A stretch of 24,815 nt of DNA from Clostridiales bacterium UBA1740 (GCA_002315715.1 DCHY01000041.1:7838-32652), one strand, 5' to 3'; shown: positions 15,978 through 24,167, numbered from the stretch's first letter. Numbers and translations are program-made. The notes: generated by a model from the letters alone, not told the origin.

Positions 15978-17021
15978 TTACTCACCCACCTTCGAAAGTG
16001 CTTTTTTGATCAAAATGTTGCTGGCAAACATGATGATAAACAGAATAACGGCAATCGCCGAAGCGTAACCGATTTCGTATCTCTGTCCGCCGTAGTCGTC
16101 CAAATGGTGCATGATGGTATGCGCCGCATAGTCAACCGAGGGGAAACCGCAAAGGTTGGTAACGACGGCACCGAAACCGAACGAGTTGGTGATGGAAAGG
16201 ACGGCACCGAACATCAACTGCGGACGCATGGTCGGCAAGGTGATGTACCAAAGTTCCTGCCAACGGTTTTTGATACCGTCAACGGCAGCGGCCTCGTACA
16301 TGGAACGGTCGATGGTCTGGAAGCCGGCGATGAAGGAAAGGAACGCGGTACCGAGAGACGTCCAAAGGGCGACGACGATACAAAGTCCCATAACGTACTG
16401 TGCATCTTCAAACCACAGAATGGCTTCCGATGTCAAACCGAGGTTGATCAAAGTGGCGTTGACCCAACCGTAAGAGTCGGAGGAGAACAACGTTTTCCAA
16501 ACGAGGTAAACCTGGCCGGAAATGGAAGGTGCATAGAAGACGAGGGTGACGACCGCACGGAGTTTCGGCGGAAGTTCGTTAATAAACCAGGCAATCAAAA
16601 GGGAGAGGATATACGAAACGGGACCCGTGATGCAGGCGAAAATCAAGGTGTTCTTGCAGGCAAGAAGGAAGATTTCGTCATCGAGGAACAGACGGGCGTA
16701 GTTGGAGACGCCTTTCCAGTGGGGCATCTGCAACATGTTAAAGTCCGTAAAGCTCAAGAGGATGGAAAGAAAGACGGGGATGACGGTAAAGACGATAAAG
16801 AGGAGCAAGAAGGGAGCTACCATGAAGTACGCGGTCTTATTCTTCTTGATCTCGTTCCACGTCCATTGCCATTTGGTCATTTCGGGACGGGGCTCGTGCT
16901 CGACGTAGTCGGGAAGTTTGACTTCCGCTTCGGCTTCTGCCGCGACGGGTGTTTCTTCTGCGACGGGCGCTTCTGCGTTTTTCACGTCGTTCAGCACGTC
17001 CGATTGCAATTCTTCAGACAT
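15978..17021 (-). CDS. sugar ABC transporter permease, MalF/CUT1 type (first pair)
   Basis: 347 residues, ATG at 17021 after AAAGGAG. An acidic, Ala/Glu-rich cytoplasmic tail (about residues 1-45, with AEAPVAEETPVAAEAEAEV) precedes six membrane segments, the first being AYFMVAPFLLLFIVFTVIPVFLSILLSF. The EAA loop is MYEAAAVDGIKNRWQELWYITLPTMRPQ. The long acidic tail is not normal for LplB/UgpA-type permeases and may be a cytoplasmic contact. Second gene of the operon, 20 bp after the binding protein. Confidence 0.92.
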   Translation of the reverse strand: MSEELQSDVLNDVKNAEAPVAEETPVAAEAEAEVKLPDYVEHEPRPEMTKWQWTWNEIKKNKTAYFMVAPFLLLFIVFTVIPVFLSILLSFTDFNMLQMPHWKGVSNYARLFLDDEIFLLACKNTLIFACITGPVSYILSLLIAWFINELPPKLRAVVTLVFYAPSISGQVYLVWKTLFSSDSYGWVNATLINLGLTSEAILWFEDAQYVMGLCIVVALWTSLGTAFLSFIAGFQTIDRSMYEAAAVDGIKNRWQELWYITLPTMRPQLMFGAVLSITNSFGFGAVVTNLCGFPSVDYAAHTIMHHLDDYGGQRYEIGYASAIAVILFIIMFASNILIKKALSKVGE

Positions 17022-17041
17022 TGTGTATCTCCTTTCCTTTC

Positions 17042-20000
17042 TTATTTACCGGCGCTCTCGGCAAGAGTCGGAGCCTCTTCGTCAGGTTCGAGAACCGCGA
17101 GGTCAAACTCTTCACGTTTACGCTTGATTTCGGCGTTGATGGCATCGACGTACTGACGCAAAGCGTCAACGGGGTCGGTACCGTTGTTCTTGGCATCCAA
17201 GAACGCAAATTTGGTGTAACGGGCAATGATGTAAGAACCGGGATAGTTGACGACACTCGACATATTGGCAATCTGATCCTTGATGGCACGCAGTTCCGTT
17301 GCGTTCCAAGAAAGGCTCTCGATAGCCTTGACGTTTGCCGACTCGTATTTTGCGGAAGGACCGATCAAGGCAACCATCTTGTTACCGTAGTTGGCCTGGA
17401 TGGCGGCGCTGGTCTGCCACTGCATGAACTGCCAAGCGGCGAGGGTGTCATCGCAACCGTGAAGCATGACCGTCGCGCCGATACCCGCCAAGGAATCGTA
17501 GTTGACGCTGCCGTCGTCACTCTGCCAACCGGGCAAAGAACAGAAGGTCCAAAGACCGTCAATTTCGGTAGCGAAAACGACGAGCTGGTTGTAAATCGTC
17601 GCGTAGTCGCCGATCAAAATCGGCATTTCACCGGTACGGAAACGGTTTGCGGCATCGTAGGATACCGGGAAGGAATAGTCGGTGTAAAGGCGGCAAACGT
17701 AGTCGAAGGACTCGTAAGCAATATCGGTATCCAAACCGATCTTGGCACCGGCGTATTTGGAATCGTAAGTCGTCTTGTCGGTGTATTTCCACATATTGCC
17801 TCCCATCTGATAAAGAAGGAAGTCAATGGCGGAACCGTAAGCAACGCCCATAGACATGTTGTTTGCCTGCAGGGCGGGAAGAAGTGCCAAAAGGTCAGAC
17901 CAGGTTTCGGGAATATTCTCGCAACCGAGGTCGTCGCTCGCCAAAACGTCGGCGCGGTAGAACATCATGGCGAAGGACATACTCATGGGAATACCGTAGG
18001 AGACGTCCATCAGCGTGACGGTGTCCATCGCCGCCTGTACGAAGTTGGGATCGTAGCCGGCTGCGGCGGGATCCGAGATGCCGGATTCACCGTAAACGAC
18101 TTTATCGAAAGGCAAGGTGGTAAACAAAAGCGTGCTGCCGTCGGTACGGGGCGTCGTTTCGTTTACGTAGGTATTGCCGTCGCGGTAGGTGTAGTAAGTC
18201 GTGGTAAAGATGGCGTTTTCTTCCGCAGTCAAGCGGGGATCCACGCCGTTGACACCGAGAACGGCGTCACGAATCGCGTAGTTAATAACGTCGGCAGAGC
18301 CGAGGCCGAGGTAGATATCGGGGCCTTTGCCGGACAGAATAGAAGGAAGAAGCGTGCCGCCGGTGACGAGTTTCAAGGTGACGGCAACGCCGGTTCTGTC
18401 GGTGAAGCCGGAGCCGCTCTTTGCGTCGACCATGGTACGCCAGATTTGAGACTGGTCACGGCCGGATGCAAGCCAAACGTCAATCGTGGTGGTATCTTCA
18501 TCGGGTTCTTTGGTCAAGCCCATGACGTCGTAGTTGACGAAGAAGGAGCTGACGAAGGAACGGATTTCAAACCAGAGAGAACCGAAGAAACCGGCGTTAT
18601 CACGCATTTCCTTCTTGAGGAAGGTTTGGTCTTCATCGGCGGAAACGACCGCGATGGAGTCAACCATCATGGAACTCTTCTTGGAGTCGTTGATCCAGGT
18701 ACCGAGGGTACCGAGGTTGGATTTTAAGTTGTCAAGGTTGCGGGCGATTTCATAACCGTTATCCTGTCCCATACGGTCGAGAAGTTCGGCGATGGTATCC
18801 AGGGTGGCGATGTGCGAACCCTTGGTGCCGCAAAGTTCCTCAAACTCGTCCGCGATAGCGGAAAGTTCAAGACCTTCGTCAAGGAGAGAGACGATGACGT
18901 CGGGCATGATTTTTTCGAAACCGTAGTCACGGTATTCGTCGGGGTCGGCACCCGTCAACTGAAGGATGCGGAGGTAATCGGAGTTGATGGTATCGAGTGA
19001 CTTCTCCGCTCTCGCGATGAGGTTTTTCAAGGAGCCGAGAGAACATTCGAGATAGACGGTGTAAACGACATCTTTTTCGAAGTAGAACTCGAAAACCGTA
19101 TCGCCGTTGCCGACGTAGGAAGACTGCCATTTATCGTCGTAATTGAACTGTGCATCGTAAGCCTCTTGGAAAGGAACGGTGGGCGTTCCGTCGGCAAGGC
19201 CGTATTCGCCGCCGGCGAGTTTGATGGTACGGCAGATGTACATACCCTGGAGGGCATCCTGCTTATAACGCATGGCGAATTTGTACATACCGCTCTCGGT
19301 GACGCTGAAGTTGTAAGCCGCGTACTGACCGACGGTGCTGTAGCTGTTTTCACCGATGACGTTGTAAAGCTGTGCGTTGGAAACGACGGGATAGGTGCGA
19401 ACCGAGGTGTTGTCGTTCGTGGGATATACGGACGTATCCGAAACGTAGTTCGGAAACTCCGCCTGAATCATGGTGAACTTGCCGGTCGTGGCAGCGGATT
19501 TATTCGCATATTTCGCCTGATACTCTGCGTAAGTGAGGATTTTCGCGCTTCCGTCGTTGACAGGAACCAGTTCGACGGAATCCACCAAAATCGCTTCTCT
19601 TTCCGCTTTGAGCGTCAAGGTGTGGCTTCCTTTGGGGAAGTAGAATTCAAAATAACCCTGGTTGTAGCCGGTGGAGTCCTGAAGATAGGTGGTCATCCAT
19701 CTGCCCGACTCGGTTTCAATATCGGGCAACATGGAGTTGCCGTTGATATCTTCCGAAATCGTGGTGGTTTCCATCATCTTCTTGCCGGTCGACTCGTCAA
19801 GGTAAATTCTCGTCTTGACGTAGCCGTTGTCGCCGAGCTCGTAGCCGATGCCAATCTCGCTGTCGGCGGGAGCCTCCGTCACTACGGCGTTTTCAAGAAC
19901 GCAGCTCTTGGCAAAACGAAGCGAGTTGGCTTCGGTGAAAGGAATCTTGCCGTTGATGTAAAGTTTTCTTTCAATCGAGCTGACACCGCCGTTGTCGGAC

Positions 20001-20428
20001 TGCAAAGGACGGTAGGAAATACGGATGAAGTAGAGGCCGGCTTTTGCCTCGTCCATCGTCAATTTCCACGTGACCGAACCCGAAGCCGAAAGATAGACGG
20101 AATCCGTCGATGCGTCTTTGGCATCCGTCAAAATCTCGGTCGCGGAATCGCAGTACTTGGTATCTACACTCGTACTGTCAAAGTCAAAGATGTCAATCGA
20201 CTGTGCCGTCGCAGCGGTAGGCGTATAGTCGACGTCGCCGTGGTACTGCGCGTAGTAGTCGCTGTATGAAGACGCTCCGAGGAACGACTCCATTTCATTC
20301 AAGGCCTCGTTTCGCAACTGCTGTTTTTCCGAAGAAGTGTCGGCAGCCGCGCTTACGCATAGCGTGCCGAAAAGCAGCAACACCGCAAGCGCAAAACAAA
20401 GGACTCTCTGACGTTTGTTTCCTGTCAT
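17042..20428 (-). CDS. giant extracellular solute-binding protein with N-terminal beta-rich domains
   Basis: 1128 residues, ATG at 20428 after GGGAGGAG. The signal peptide is 1-29, ending SAAAD; there is no lipobox, so it is not a standard lipoprotein. Two beta-rich domains follow (about 75-290 and 315-465). Each contains CBM-like wording (KAGLYFIRISYR, FYFPKGSHTLTLKAEREAILVDSVEL; ESGMYKFAMRYKQ, FEFYFEKDVVYTVYLE), reminiscent of jelly-roll carbohydrate-binding modules. A helical linker (465-640) leads to a type I sugar-binding protein domain (about 645-1105) with TIDVWLASGRDQSQIWRTMVD, GKGPDIYLGL, IPETWSDLLALLPAL and ILIGDYATIYNQL. Usual family length is 400-550, so this is over twice normal. 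First gene of the operon and the obvious substrate receptor for one or both permease pairs. A surface-retained polysaccharide receptor is inferred; how it is anchored without a lipid is unclear. Confidence 0.88.
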   Translation of the reverse strand: MTGNKRQRVLCFALAVLLLFGTLCVSAAADTSSEKQQLRNEALNEMESFLGASSYSDYYAQYHGDVDYTPTAATAQSIDIFDFDSTSVDTKYCDSATEILTDAKDASTDSVYLSASGSVTWKLTMDEAKAGLYFIRISYRPLQSDNGGVSSIERKLYINGKIPFTEANSLRFAKSCVLENAVVTEAPADSEIGIGYELGDNGYVKTRIYLDESTGKKMMETTTISEDINGNSMLPDIETESGRWMTTYLQDSTGYNQGYFEFYFPKGSHTLTLKAEREAILVDSVELVPVNDGSAKILTYAEYQAKYANKSAATTGKFTMIQAEFPNYVSDTSVYPTNDNTSVRTYPVVSNAQLYNVIGENSYSTVGQYAAYNFSVTESGMYKFAMRYKQDALQGMYICRTIKLAGGEYGLADGTPTVPFQEAYDAQFNYDDKWQSSYVGNGDTVFEFYFEKDVVYTVYLECSLGSLKNLIARAEKSLDTINSDYLRILQLTGADPDEYRDYGFEKIMPDVIVSLLDEGLELSAIADEFEELCGTKGSHIATLDTIAELLDRMGQDNGYEIARNLDNLKSNLGTLGTWINDSKKSSMMVDSIAVVSADEDQTFLKKEMRDNAGFFGSLWFEIRSFVSSFFVNYDVMGLTKEPDEDTTTIDVWLASGRDQSQIWRTMVDAKSGSGFTDRTGVAVTLKLVTGGTLLPSILSGKGPDIYLGLGSADVINYAIRDAVLGVNGVDPRLTAEENAIFTTTYYTYRDGNTYVNETTPRTDGSTLLFTTLPFDKVVYGESGISDPAAAGYDPNFVQAAMDTVTLMDVSYGIPMSMSFAMMFYRADVLASDDLGCENIPETWSDLLALLPALQANNMSMGVAYGSAIDFLLYQMGGNMWKYTDKTTYDSKYAGAKIGLDTDIAYESFDYVCRLYTDYSFPVSYDAANRFRTGEMPILIGDYATIYNQLVVFATEIDGLWTFCSLPGWQSDDGSVNYDSLAGIGATVMLHGCDDTLAAWQFMQWQTSAAIQANYGNKMVALIGPSAKYESANVKAIESLSWNATELRAIKDQIANMSSVVNYPGSYIIARYTKFAFLDAKNNGTDPVDALRQYVDAINAEIKRKREEFDLAVLEPDEEAPTLAESAGK

Positions 20429-20442
20429 TTATAATCTCCTCC

Positions 20443-20456
20443 CGGGGTTTCCCCCG
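20443..20456 (-). promoter_or_regulatory. GNRA-capped hairpin touching the operon's ribosome site
   Basis: On the minus-strand RNA, CGGGG-GAAA-CCCCG (complement of 20443-20456) forms a perfect 5-bp stem with a GAAA loop. Its last base is the first base of the GGGAGGAG ribosome site (20436-20443). It could protect the mRNA end or modulate initiation. Confidence 0.45.
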
Positions 20457-20495
20457 TAATTAAAATAAGCATATATATATTTTGGGCAATACACC

Positions 20496-20512
20496 GTGCT
20501 AAATTATAGCAC
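20496..20512 (-). promoter_or_regulatory. candidate operator: perfect 17-bp inverted repeat over the -10 box
   Basis: GTGCTA at 20496-20501, 5 bp AT-only spacer, TAGCAC at 20507-20512. The TATAAT of the operon promoter lies inside it, so a bound repressor would block RNA polymerase. I saw no second copy in the window and no regulator gene next to the operon. Confidence 0.6.
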
Positions 20513-20532
20513 AATACGCCCCTTAAAGTCAA
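20503..20532 (-). promoter_or_regulatory. promoter of the seven-gene transporter operon
   Basis: On the minus strand, TTGACT (complement of 20527-20532), an 18-bp spacer and TATAAT (complement of 20503-20508). This gives a leader of about 70 nt before the ATG at 20428. No other good promoter was noticed inside the operon. Confidence 0.78.
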
Positions 20533-20616
20533 TGACACTAAGGAAAAGAAAAAGTTGCTTTGTGCCAAAAATCGAGAGTCGTTTTTGTGCAAAAGTGACA
20601 AAAAAGGACAAAAAGA

Positions 20617-20651
20617 GAAAGCACCCTCGACAAAAAGCCGCGGATGCTTTC
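20617..20651 (-). terminator. terminator of nifS-nifU
   Basis: GAAAGCA at 20617-20623 pairs with TGCTTTC at 20645-20651, extended by CC/GG with a one-base bulge. On the minus strand it is followed by TCTTTTTGTCCTTTTTT. Confidence 0.7.
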
Positions 20652-20672
20652 TTTATGATCGCCGAAGAAAAG

Positions 20673-21098
20673 TCACTTCTCTTCCGGCACGACGGTATCG
20701 CTCTCCATGTTGAAGTCGATAGGTCTTCCTATCTTCTTATAATAATCGGCAACGGCGCTCTTGACCGCTTCTTCCGCCAATACGGAACAGTGAATCTTAA
20801 CGGGGGGGAGACCGTCGAGGGCTTCCACGACCGCTTTGTTGGTTAAAGTCAAGGCTTCTTTGACGGTGTGACCCTTGATGAGTTCGGTCGCCATGGAAGA
20901 GGTGGCGATGGCGGCGCCGCAACCGAAAGTCTTGAATTTGCAATCGGTGATGACGTCGTTTTCGTCGATTTCGAGATACATTTTCATAATATCGCCGCAC
21001 TTGGCGTTGCCGACGACGCCGACACCCTGTGCATTCTCGATTTCACCCACGTTGCGGGGGTGCATAAAATGGTCCATTACTTTTTCGCTGTACTGCAT
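20673..21098 (-). CDS. nifU: NifU/IscU-like iron-sulfur cluster scaffold
   Basis: 141 residues, ATG at 21098 after GAGGAAA. A single-domain IscU/NifU-N fold: opening YSEKVMDHFMHPRNVGEIENA, then the three cluster-binding cysteines C34 (GNAKCGD, with the conserved D36), C60 (FKTFGCGAAIATSS) and C104 (KIHCSVLAEEAV). It accepts sulfur from the cysteine desulfurase encoded 15 bp upstream and assembles Fe-S clusters for transfer to apoproteins. The clostridial form ends soon after the third cysteine helix, with a short acidic tail here (MESDTVVPEEK). Co-transcribed with nifS; no iscR, hscBA or fdx nearby, as is usual for the minimal Clostridia arrangement. Confidence 0.93.
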   Translation of the reverse strand: MQYSEKVMDHFMHPRNVGEIENAQGVGVVGNAKCGDIMKMYLEIDENDVITDCKFKTFGCGAAIATSSMATELIKGHTVKEALTLTNKAVVEALDGLPPVKIHCSVLAEEAVKSAVADYYKKIGRPIDFNMESDTVVPEEK

Positions 21099-21113
21099 AT
21101 CTGTTTCCTCAAA

Positions 21114-22298
21114 TTATTGATTGACGTTGGATTTTTGAACGTTTTCCCAAAGGGGTGACATATCGCGAAGACGTGCGACGACCGGCGGTACTTTTTCAAG
21201 GATATAGTCGATATCCGCGTCGGTGGTTTCGTGGGAGATGGAGAGGCGCAAAGAGCCGTGCGCTTTTTCATGCGGCACGCCGATCGCCAGCAAAACGTGG
21301 GACGGTTCGAGCGATTCGGAAGAACAGGCAGAGCCGGTGGAGGCGCAAATGCCCTCCATATCGAGCAAAAGCAGCATGCTTTCGCCCTCGATGCACTCAA
21401 AACCGACGTTGACGTTGCCGGGGAGGCGGTTGGTTCTGTGTCCGTTGAGTTTGGAATAGGGGATTTTCGTCAAGCCTTCGATGAGGCGGTCGCGCATAGC
21501 GGCGACGCGCGTCAAATCCGGCAGTTGTTCTTTGGCAACTTCCAGCGCCTTGGCAAGTCCGACGATATAAGGAATATTCTCGGTTCCGCCGCGCTTTCTT
21601 CTCTCCTGTCCGCCGCCGTCGATGAGGTTATCGATAAACACGCCTTTGCGGATAAAGAGCATACCGATGCCCTTGGGGGCGTGGAGTTTATGTCCCGAGA
21701 GCGAGAGCATATCGACTTTCAACTGCGAGAGGTCGATAGGCACGTTTCCGACCGCCTGGACGGCGTCGGTAAACATCAAAGCACCTGCCGCGTGGGCAAT
21801 CTCGGTGATTTCGGCGATGGGCTCTACCGTTCCTATTTCATTATTCGCGTACATGACGGCGACGAGTGCCGTTTTGTCGTCGACCGCCGCTTTGAGTTCA
21901 TCCATATTGACGACGCCGTCGCCGTCGACGCCGACGTAGGTGACCGTGAAGCCTTCTTTTTCGAGGGCTTGGCAGGTGTAAAGCACCGCGTGATGCTCGA
22001 TTTTCGTCGTGACGATGTGGGTTCTTCCCTTGGCTTTCATGCGGTGTGCCGCACCTTTGATAGCCCAGTTGTCCGACTCACTGCCGCAGGAGGTGAAATA
22101 CACTTCGTCGGGACGGCAGGAAAAGACGTTTGCGATTCTCGCCCTGGCATCATCCAGCACTTTTTTGGCTTCTCTGCCCTTGGTATGCAGGCTCGAGGGA
22201 TTGCCCCAAACCGTTTCAAAACAGGGTTTCATGGCTTCAAACACTTCGGCGCTCACGGGAGTGGTCGCCGCGTTATCCGCATATACAAATCTGTCCAT
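21114..22298 (-). CDS. nifS: cysteine desulfurase (NifS/IscS type)
   Basis: 394 residues. The ATG at 22298 gives the canonical start MDRFVYADNAATTPVS; a longer frame to 22367 would add 24 residues of non-conserved sequence across the promoter and is rejected. A PLP-dependent class V aminotransferase fold: H102/H103 in KIEHHAVLY, D178 and Q181 in FTDAVQAVG, the Schiff-base lysine K204 in SLSGHKLHAPKGIG, and the catalytic cysteine C325 in CASTGSACSS on the long mobile loop typical of group I (NifS/IscS) enzymes. It releases sulfur from cysteine as a persulfide and passes it to NifU, encoded 15 bp downstream. Own promoter at 22327-22355. Confidence 0.94.
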   Translation of the reverse strand: MDRFVYADNAATTPVSAEVFEAMKPCFETVWGNPSSLHTKGREAKKVLDDARARIANVFSCRPDEVYFTSCGSESDNWAIKGAAHRMKAKGRTHIVTTKIEHHAVLYTCQALEKEGFTVTYVGVDGDGVVNMDELKAAVDDKTALVAVMYANNEIGTVEPIAEITEIAHAAGALMFTDAVQAVGNVPIDLSQLKVDMLSLSGHKLHAPKGIGMLFIRKGVFIDNLIDGGGQERRKRGGTENIPYIVGLAKALEVAKEQLPDLTRVAAMRDRLIEGLTKIPYSKLNGHRTNRLPGNVNVGFECIEGESMLLLLDMEGICASTGSACSSESLEPSHVLLAIGVPHEKAHGSLRLSISHETTDADIDYILEKVPPVVARLRDMSPLWENVQKSNVNQ

Positions 22299-22326
22299 TT
22301 TGTGCCTTCTTTCTTTTATTCGGCTT

Positions 22327-22355
22327 ATTTTATACCATTTTTGTGTAGATTGCAA
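22327..22355 (-). promoter_or_regulatory. promoter of nifS-nifU
   Basis: On the minus strand, TTGCAA (22350-22355), a 17-bp spacer and TAAAAT (complement of 22327-22332), about 30 bp before the ATG at 22298. Confidence 0.65.
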
Positions 22356-22405
22356 GAGGGTAGGCAAAAATAATTAGGATTTTCGGGGATTTTTTCGGGG
22401 TTTTC

Positions 22406-22434
22406 TTGACACCGCCATTTTTCCGTGTTACAAT
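22406..22434 (+). promoter_or_regulatory. promoter of the ROK glucokinase gene
   Basis: TTGACA at 22406-22411, a 17-bp spacer and TACAAT at 22429-22434, about 33 bp before the ATG at 22467. Confidence 0.8.
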
Positions 22435-22466
22435 GTTGCCGTTGTCAATCACAAAGGAGTATTACT

Positions 22467-23429
22467 ATGTATACACTCGGCGTTGATCTCGGCGGTACCA
22501 ATATCGCCATCGGTCTTTGCGACGAAAACCTCAAAATCGTCGACAAGGATTCCGTGCCTACTTTTGCCAAAAGAGAAGGCGAATTGATTATTAAAGATAT
22601 GGCGGCGCTTGCCTCCAAAATCATCGAACGCAATCATCTTTCCCTGAAAGATATTGCCTACGTCGGCATTGCCACGCCGGGTATGGCGAATACCGCGACG
22701 GGCGTCGTTGAATACACCAATAACCTGCCCTTCATCGATTTTCCGATTGCGGCGCTTTTCAAGAAATATCTCCCCATCGAAAAAGTCCTCATCGCCAACG
22801 ACGCCAACGCAGCCGCGCTCGGCGAAGCACTCGCCGGTTCTGCCGTCGGTGTCAACAGCTGTATCATGGTCACGCTCGGTACGGGTGTCGGCGGCGGTAT
22901 CATCCTCGACGGCAAGATTTTCGCCGGCGGACTCAACTTTGCCGGTGCCGAACTCGGTCACACCGTTATCGTCGAAGGGGGACGTCCCTGCTCCTGCGGC
23001 CGCCGCGGCTGTTGGGAAGCCTATTCCTCCGCCACCGCTCTGACGCAAATGACGAGAGAAAAAATCGATCAACTCCGCATTCTCGGCATTCATTCCGCCC
23101 TTTTGACCGAAGCCGAAAAAGAGGGCAAAGTGTCGGCGAGAACCGCTTTTAACGCCATGCGTGCCGGCGACGCTTACGGCAAGGAAATCGTCAACGCCTA
23201 TATTCGCTATCTCGCCACCGGTATCACCAACATGATCAATATCTTCCAGCCCGAGGTGCTCTGCATCGGCGGCGGCGTTTGCAACGAAAAAGAGTATTTG
23301 ACGGTACCCTTGACCAAGCTCGTTGACACCGAACAGTATACCCGTATCAACAAAAAGAAAACGAGAATCGTCACGGCGAAACTCGGCAACGACGCCGGCA
23401 TCATCGGTGCCGCCGCACTCGGCCGCTGA
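22467..23429 (+). CDS. glk: ROK-family glucokinase
   Basis: 320 residues. ATG at 22467 with AAAGGAGT 7 nt upstream; an open frame extends back to 22425 but would overlap the promoter. ATP-binding phosphate motif DLGGTNIAIG (7-16), catalytic aspartate D112 in IANDANAAALGE, second phosphate motif LGTGVGGGIILDG, and the ROK signature around E162/H165 (GAELGHTVI) with the zinc-binding cysteines C175, C177 and C182 in CSCGRRGCWEAY. This set is typical of Gram-positive ROK glucokinases phosphorylating glucose at C6 with ATP; no N-terminal DNA-binding domain, so not a ROK repressor. Glucose-versus-other-hexose specificity cannot be proven by eye. Monocistronic, and could serve sugars imported by the neighbouring transporter. 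Confidence 0.92.
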   Translation: MYTLGVDLGGTNIAIGLCDENLKIVDKDSVPTFAKREGELIIKDMAALASKIIERNHLSLKDIAYVGIATPGMANTATGVVEYTNNLPFIDFPIAALFKKYLPIEKVLIANDANAAALGEALAGSAVGVNSCIMVTLGTGVGGGIILDGKIFAGGLNFAGAELGHTVIVEGGRPCSCGRRGCWEAYSSATALTQMTREKIDQLRILGIHSALLTEAEKEGKVSARTAFNAMRAGDAYGKEIVNAYIRYLATGITNMINIFQPEVLCIGGGVCNEKEYLTVPLTKLVDTEQYTRINKKKTRIVTAKLGNDAGIIGAAALGR

Positions 23430-23485
23430 TTTTCGGGTTTTTCGAGATATTCGTAAACTTCCCTTTCGGGCTTGCGTTTTCGTAT

Positions 23486-23526
23486 AAAAAAGGATGCACG
23501 GACAAACGTTCCGTGCATCCTTTTTT
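23486..23526. terminator. bidirectional terminator between glk and the XRE gene
   Basis: A6GGATGCACGGA (stem 23492-23502), loop 23503-23509, TCCGTGCATCC (23510-23520) then T6. The 11-bp perfect stem with A and T tracts on both sides serves the two convergent genes. Confidence 0.93.
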
Positions 23527-23528
23527 CG

Positions 23529-24167
23529 TTATTCCGTGGGGGCTTCCGGCTTTTCGGGCTTCGGAATCTTGCGGACGTGAAGTCCCGCCCAAAGGAAGAT
23601 GATGACCTGTGCCGGGGCGCCGAGGATAAAGACGAGCCAAAGATACTCGAAGGGCGCGATTTCGAGGAAGGAAAGAAACACCGCCAAAAGCGTCGACCAT
23701 ATGAGAACCGAGATGAAAAGAAAATTGCGGCGGCGGCGTCCCCAAATCGCGTTAAAAACCAAAAGCACGATGGCACAAGCCGGGATGGCGTAAATGTAAA
23801 TCAACCAGTTCGGAAAAACCGAAAACGGCGAAGTTATCTGCATCACGACGAAAATGAAGGTGGCAATCAGCCAAACGAGCGAGGCGGCAAGCATCGTGAT
23901 GATAAAACGGTTGCGTCGCTCCGCCGTGGAAGTGGGAAGTTCGTTTCGCTCTTCGTGGGAATCCGAGAGAAGATAATCGACCGAAACGCCGAAATAGTCG
24001 GCAATCTGTTTTAAGACGAACACGTCGGGCACGCTTTCGGCACGCTCCCATTTGGAAACGGCTTTGTCCGAATAGTTCAAAACTTCGCCGAGGGCACTTT
24101 GCGACATCTTGCGAGAGGTGCGAAGCGCGTTGATGTTGCCGGCGACGACTTCTTTCAAATCTTTCAT
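23529..24167 (-). CDS. XRE-family transcriptional regulator with four membrane segments
   Basis: 212 residues, ATG at 24167 with GAGG about 10 nt upstream. Residues 9-63 form an HTH_3 domain (NINALRTSRKMSQSALGEVLNYSDKAVSKWERAESVPDVFVLKQIADYFGVSVDYLL), with the classic SQ...L / KAVSKWE recognition helix. Four hydrophobic segments follow at about 88-109, 120-141, 148-170 and 174-196, separated by Arg-rich turns such as GRRRRN, and the protein ends in a Pro/Glu tail. Membrane-tethered XRE proteins are common in Clostridia and are thought to link an envelope signal to transcription; the signal and targets here are unknown. A palindrome over its own -35 box suggests autoregulation. Confidence 0.88.
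   Translation of the reverse strand: MKDLKEVVAGNINALRTSRKMSQSALGEVLNYSDKAVSKWERAESVPDVFVLKQIADYFGVSVDYLLSDSHEERNELPTSTAERRNRFIITMLAASLVWLIATFIFVVMQITSPFSVFPNWLIYIYAIPACAIVLLVFNAIWGRRRRNFLFISVLIWSTLLAVFLSFLEIAPFEYLWLVFILGAPAQVIIFLWAGLHVRKIPKPEKPEAPTE

Noticed and set aside
20429..20495. Riboswitch in the transporter operon leader
   Set aside because: The leader is only about 70 nt and contains an AT repeat and one small GAAA-capped hairpin; no aptamer pattern is recognisable.
22299..22367. Extended N-terminus of nifS (24 extra residues)
   Set aside because: The extension overlaps the -10 and -35 boxes and adds non-conserved sequence; the canonical MDRFVYADNAATTP start at 22298 fits the family.
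21231..22373. 380-codon plus-strand frame opposite nifS
   Set aside because: The minus strand encodes a complete cysteine desulfurase with all catalytic residues; the plus frame is a mirror of its codon use.
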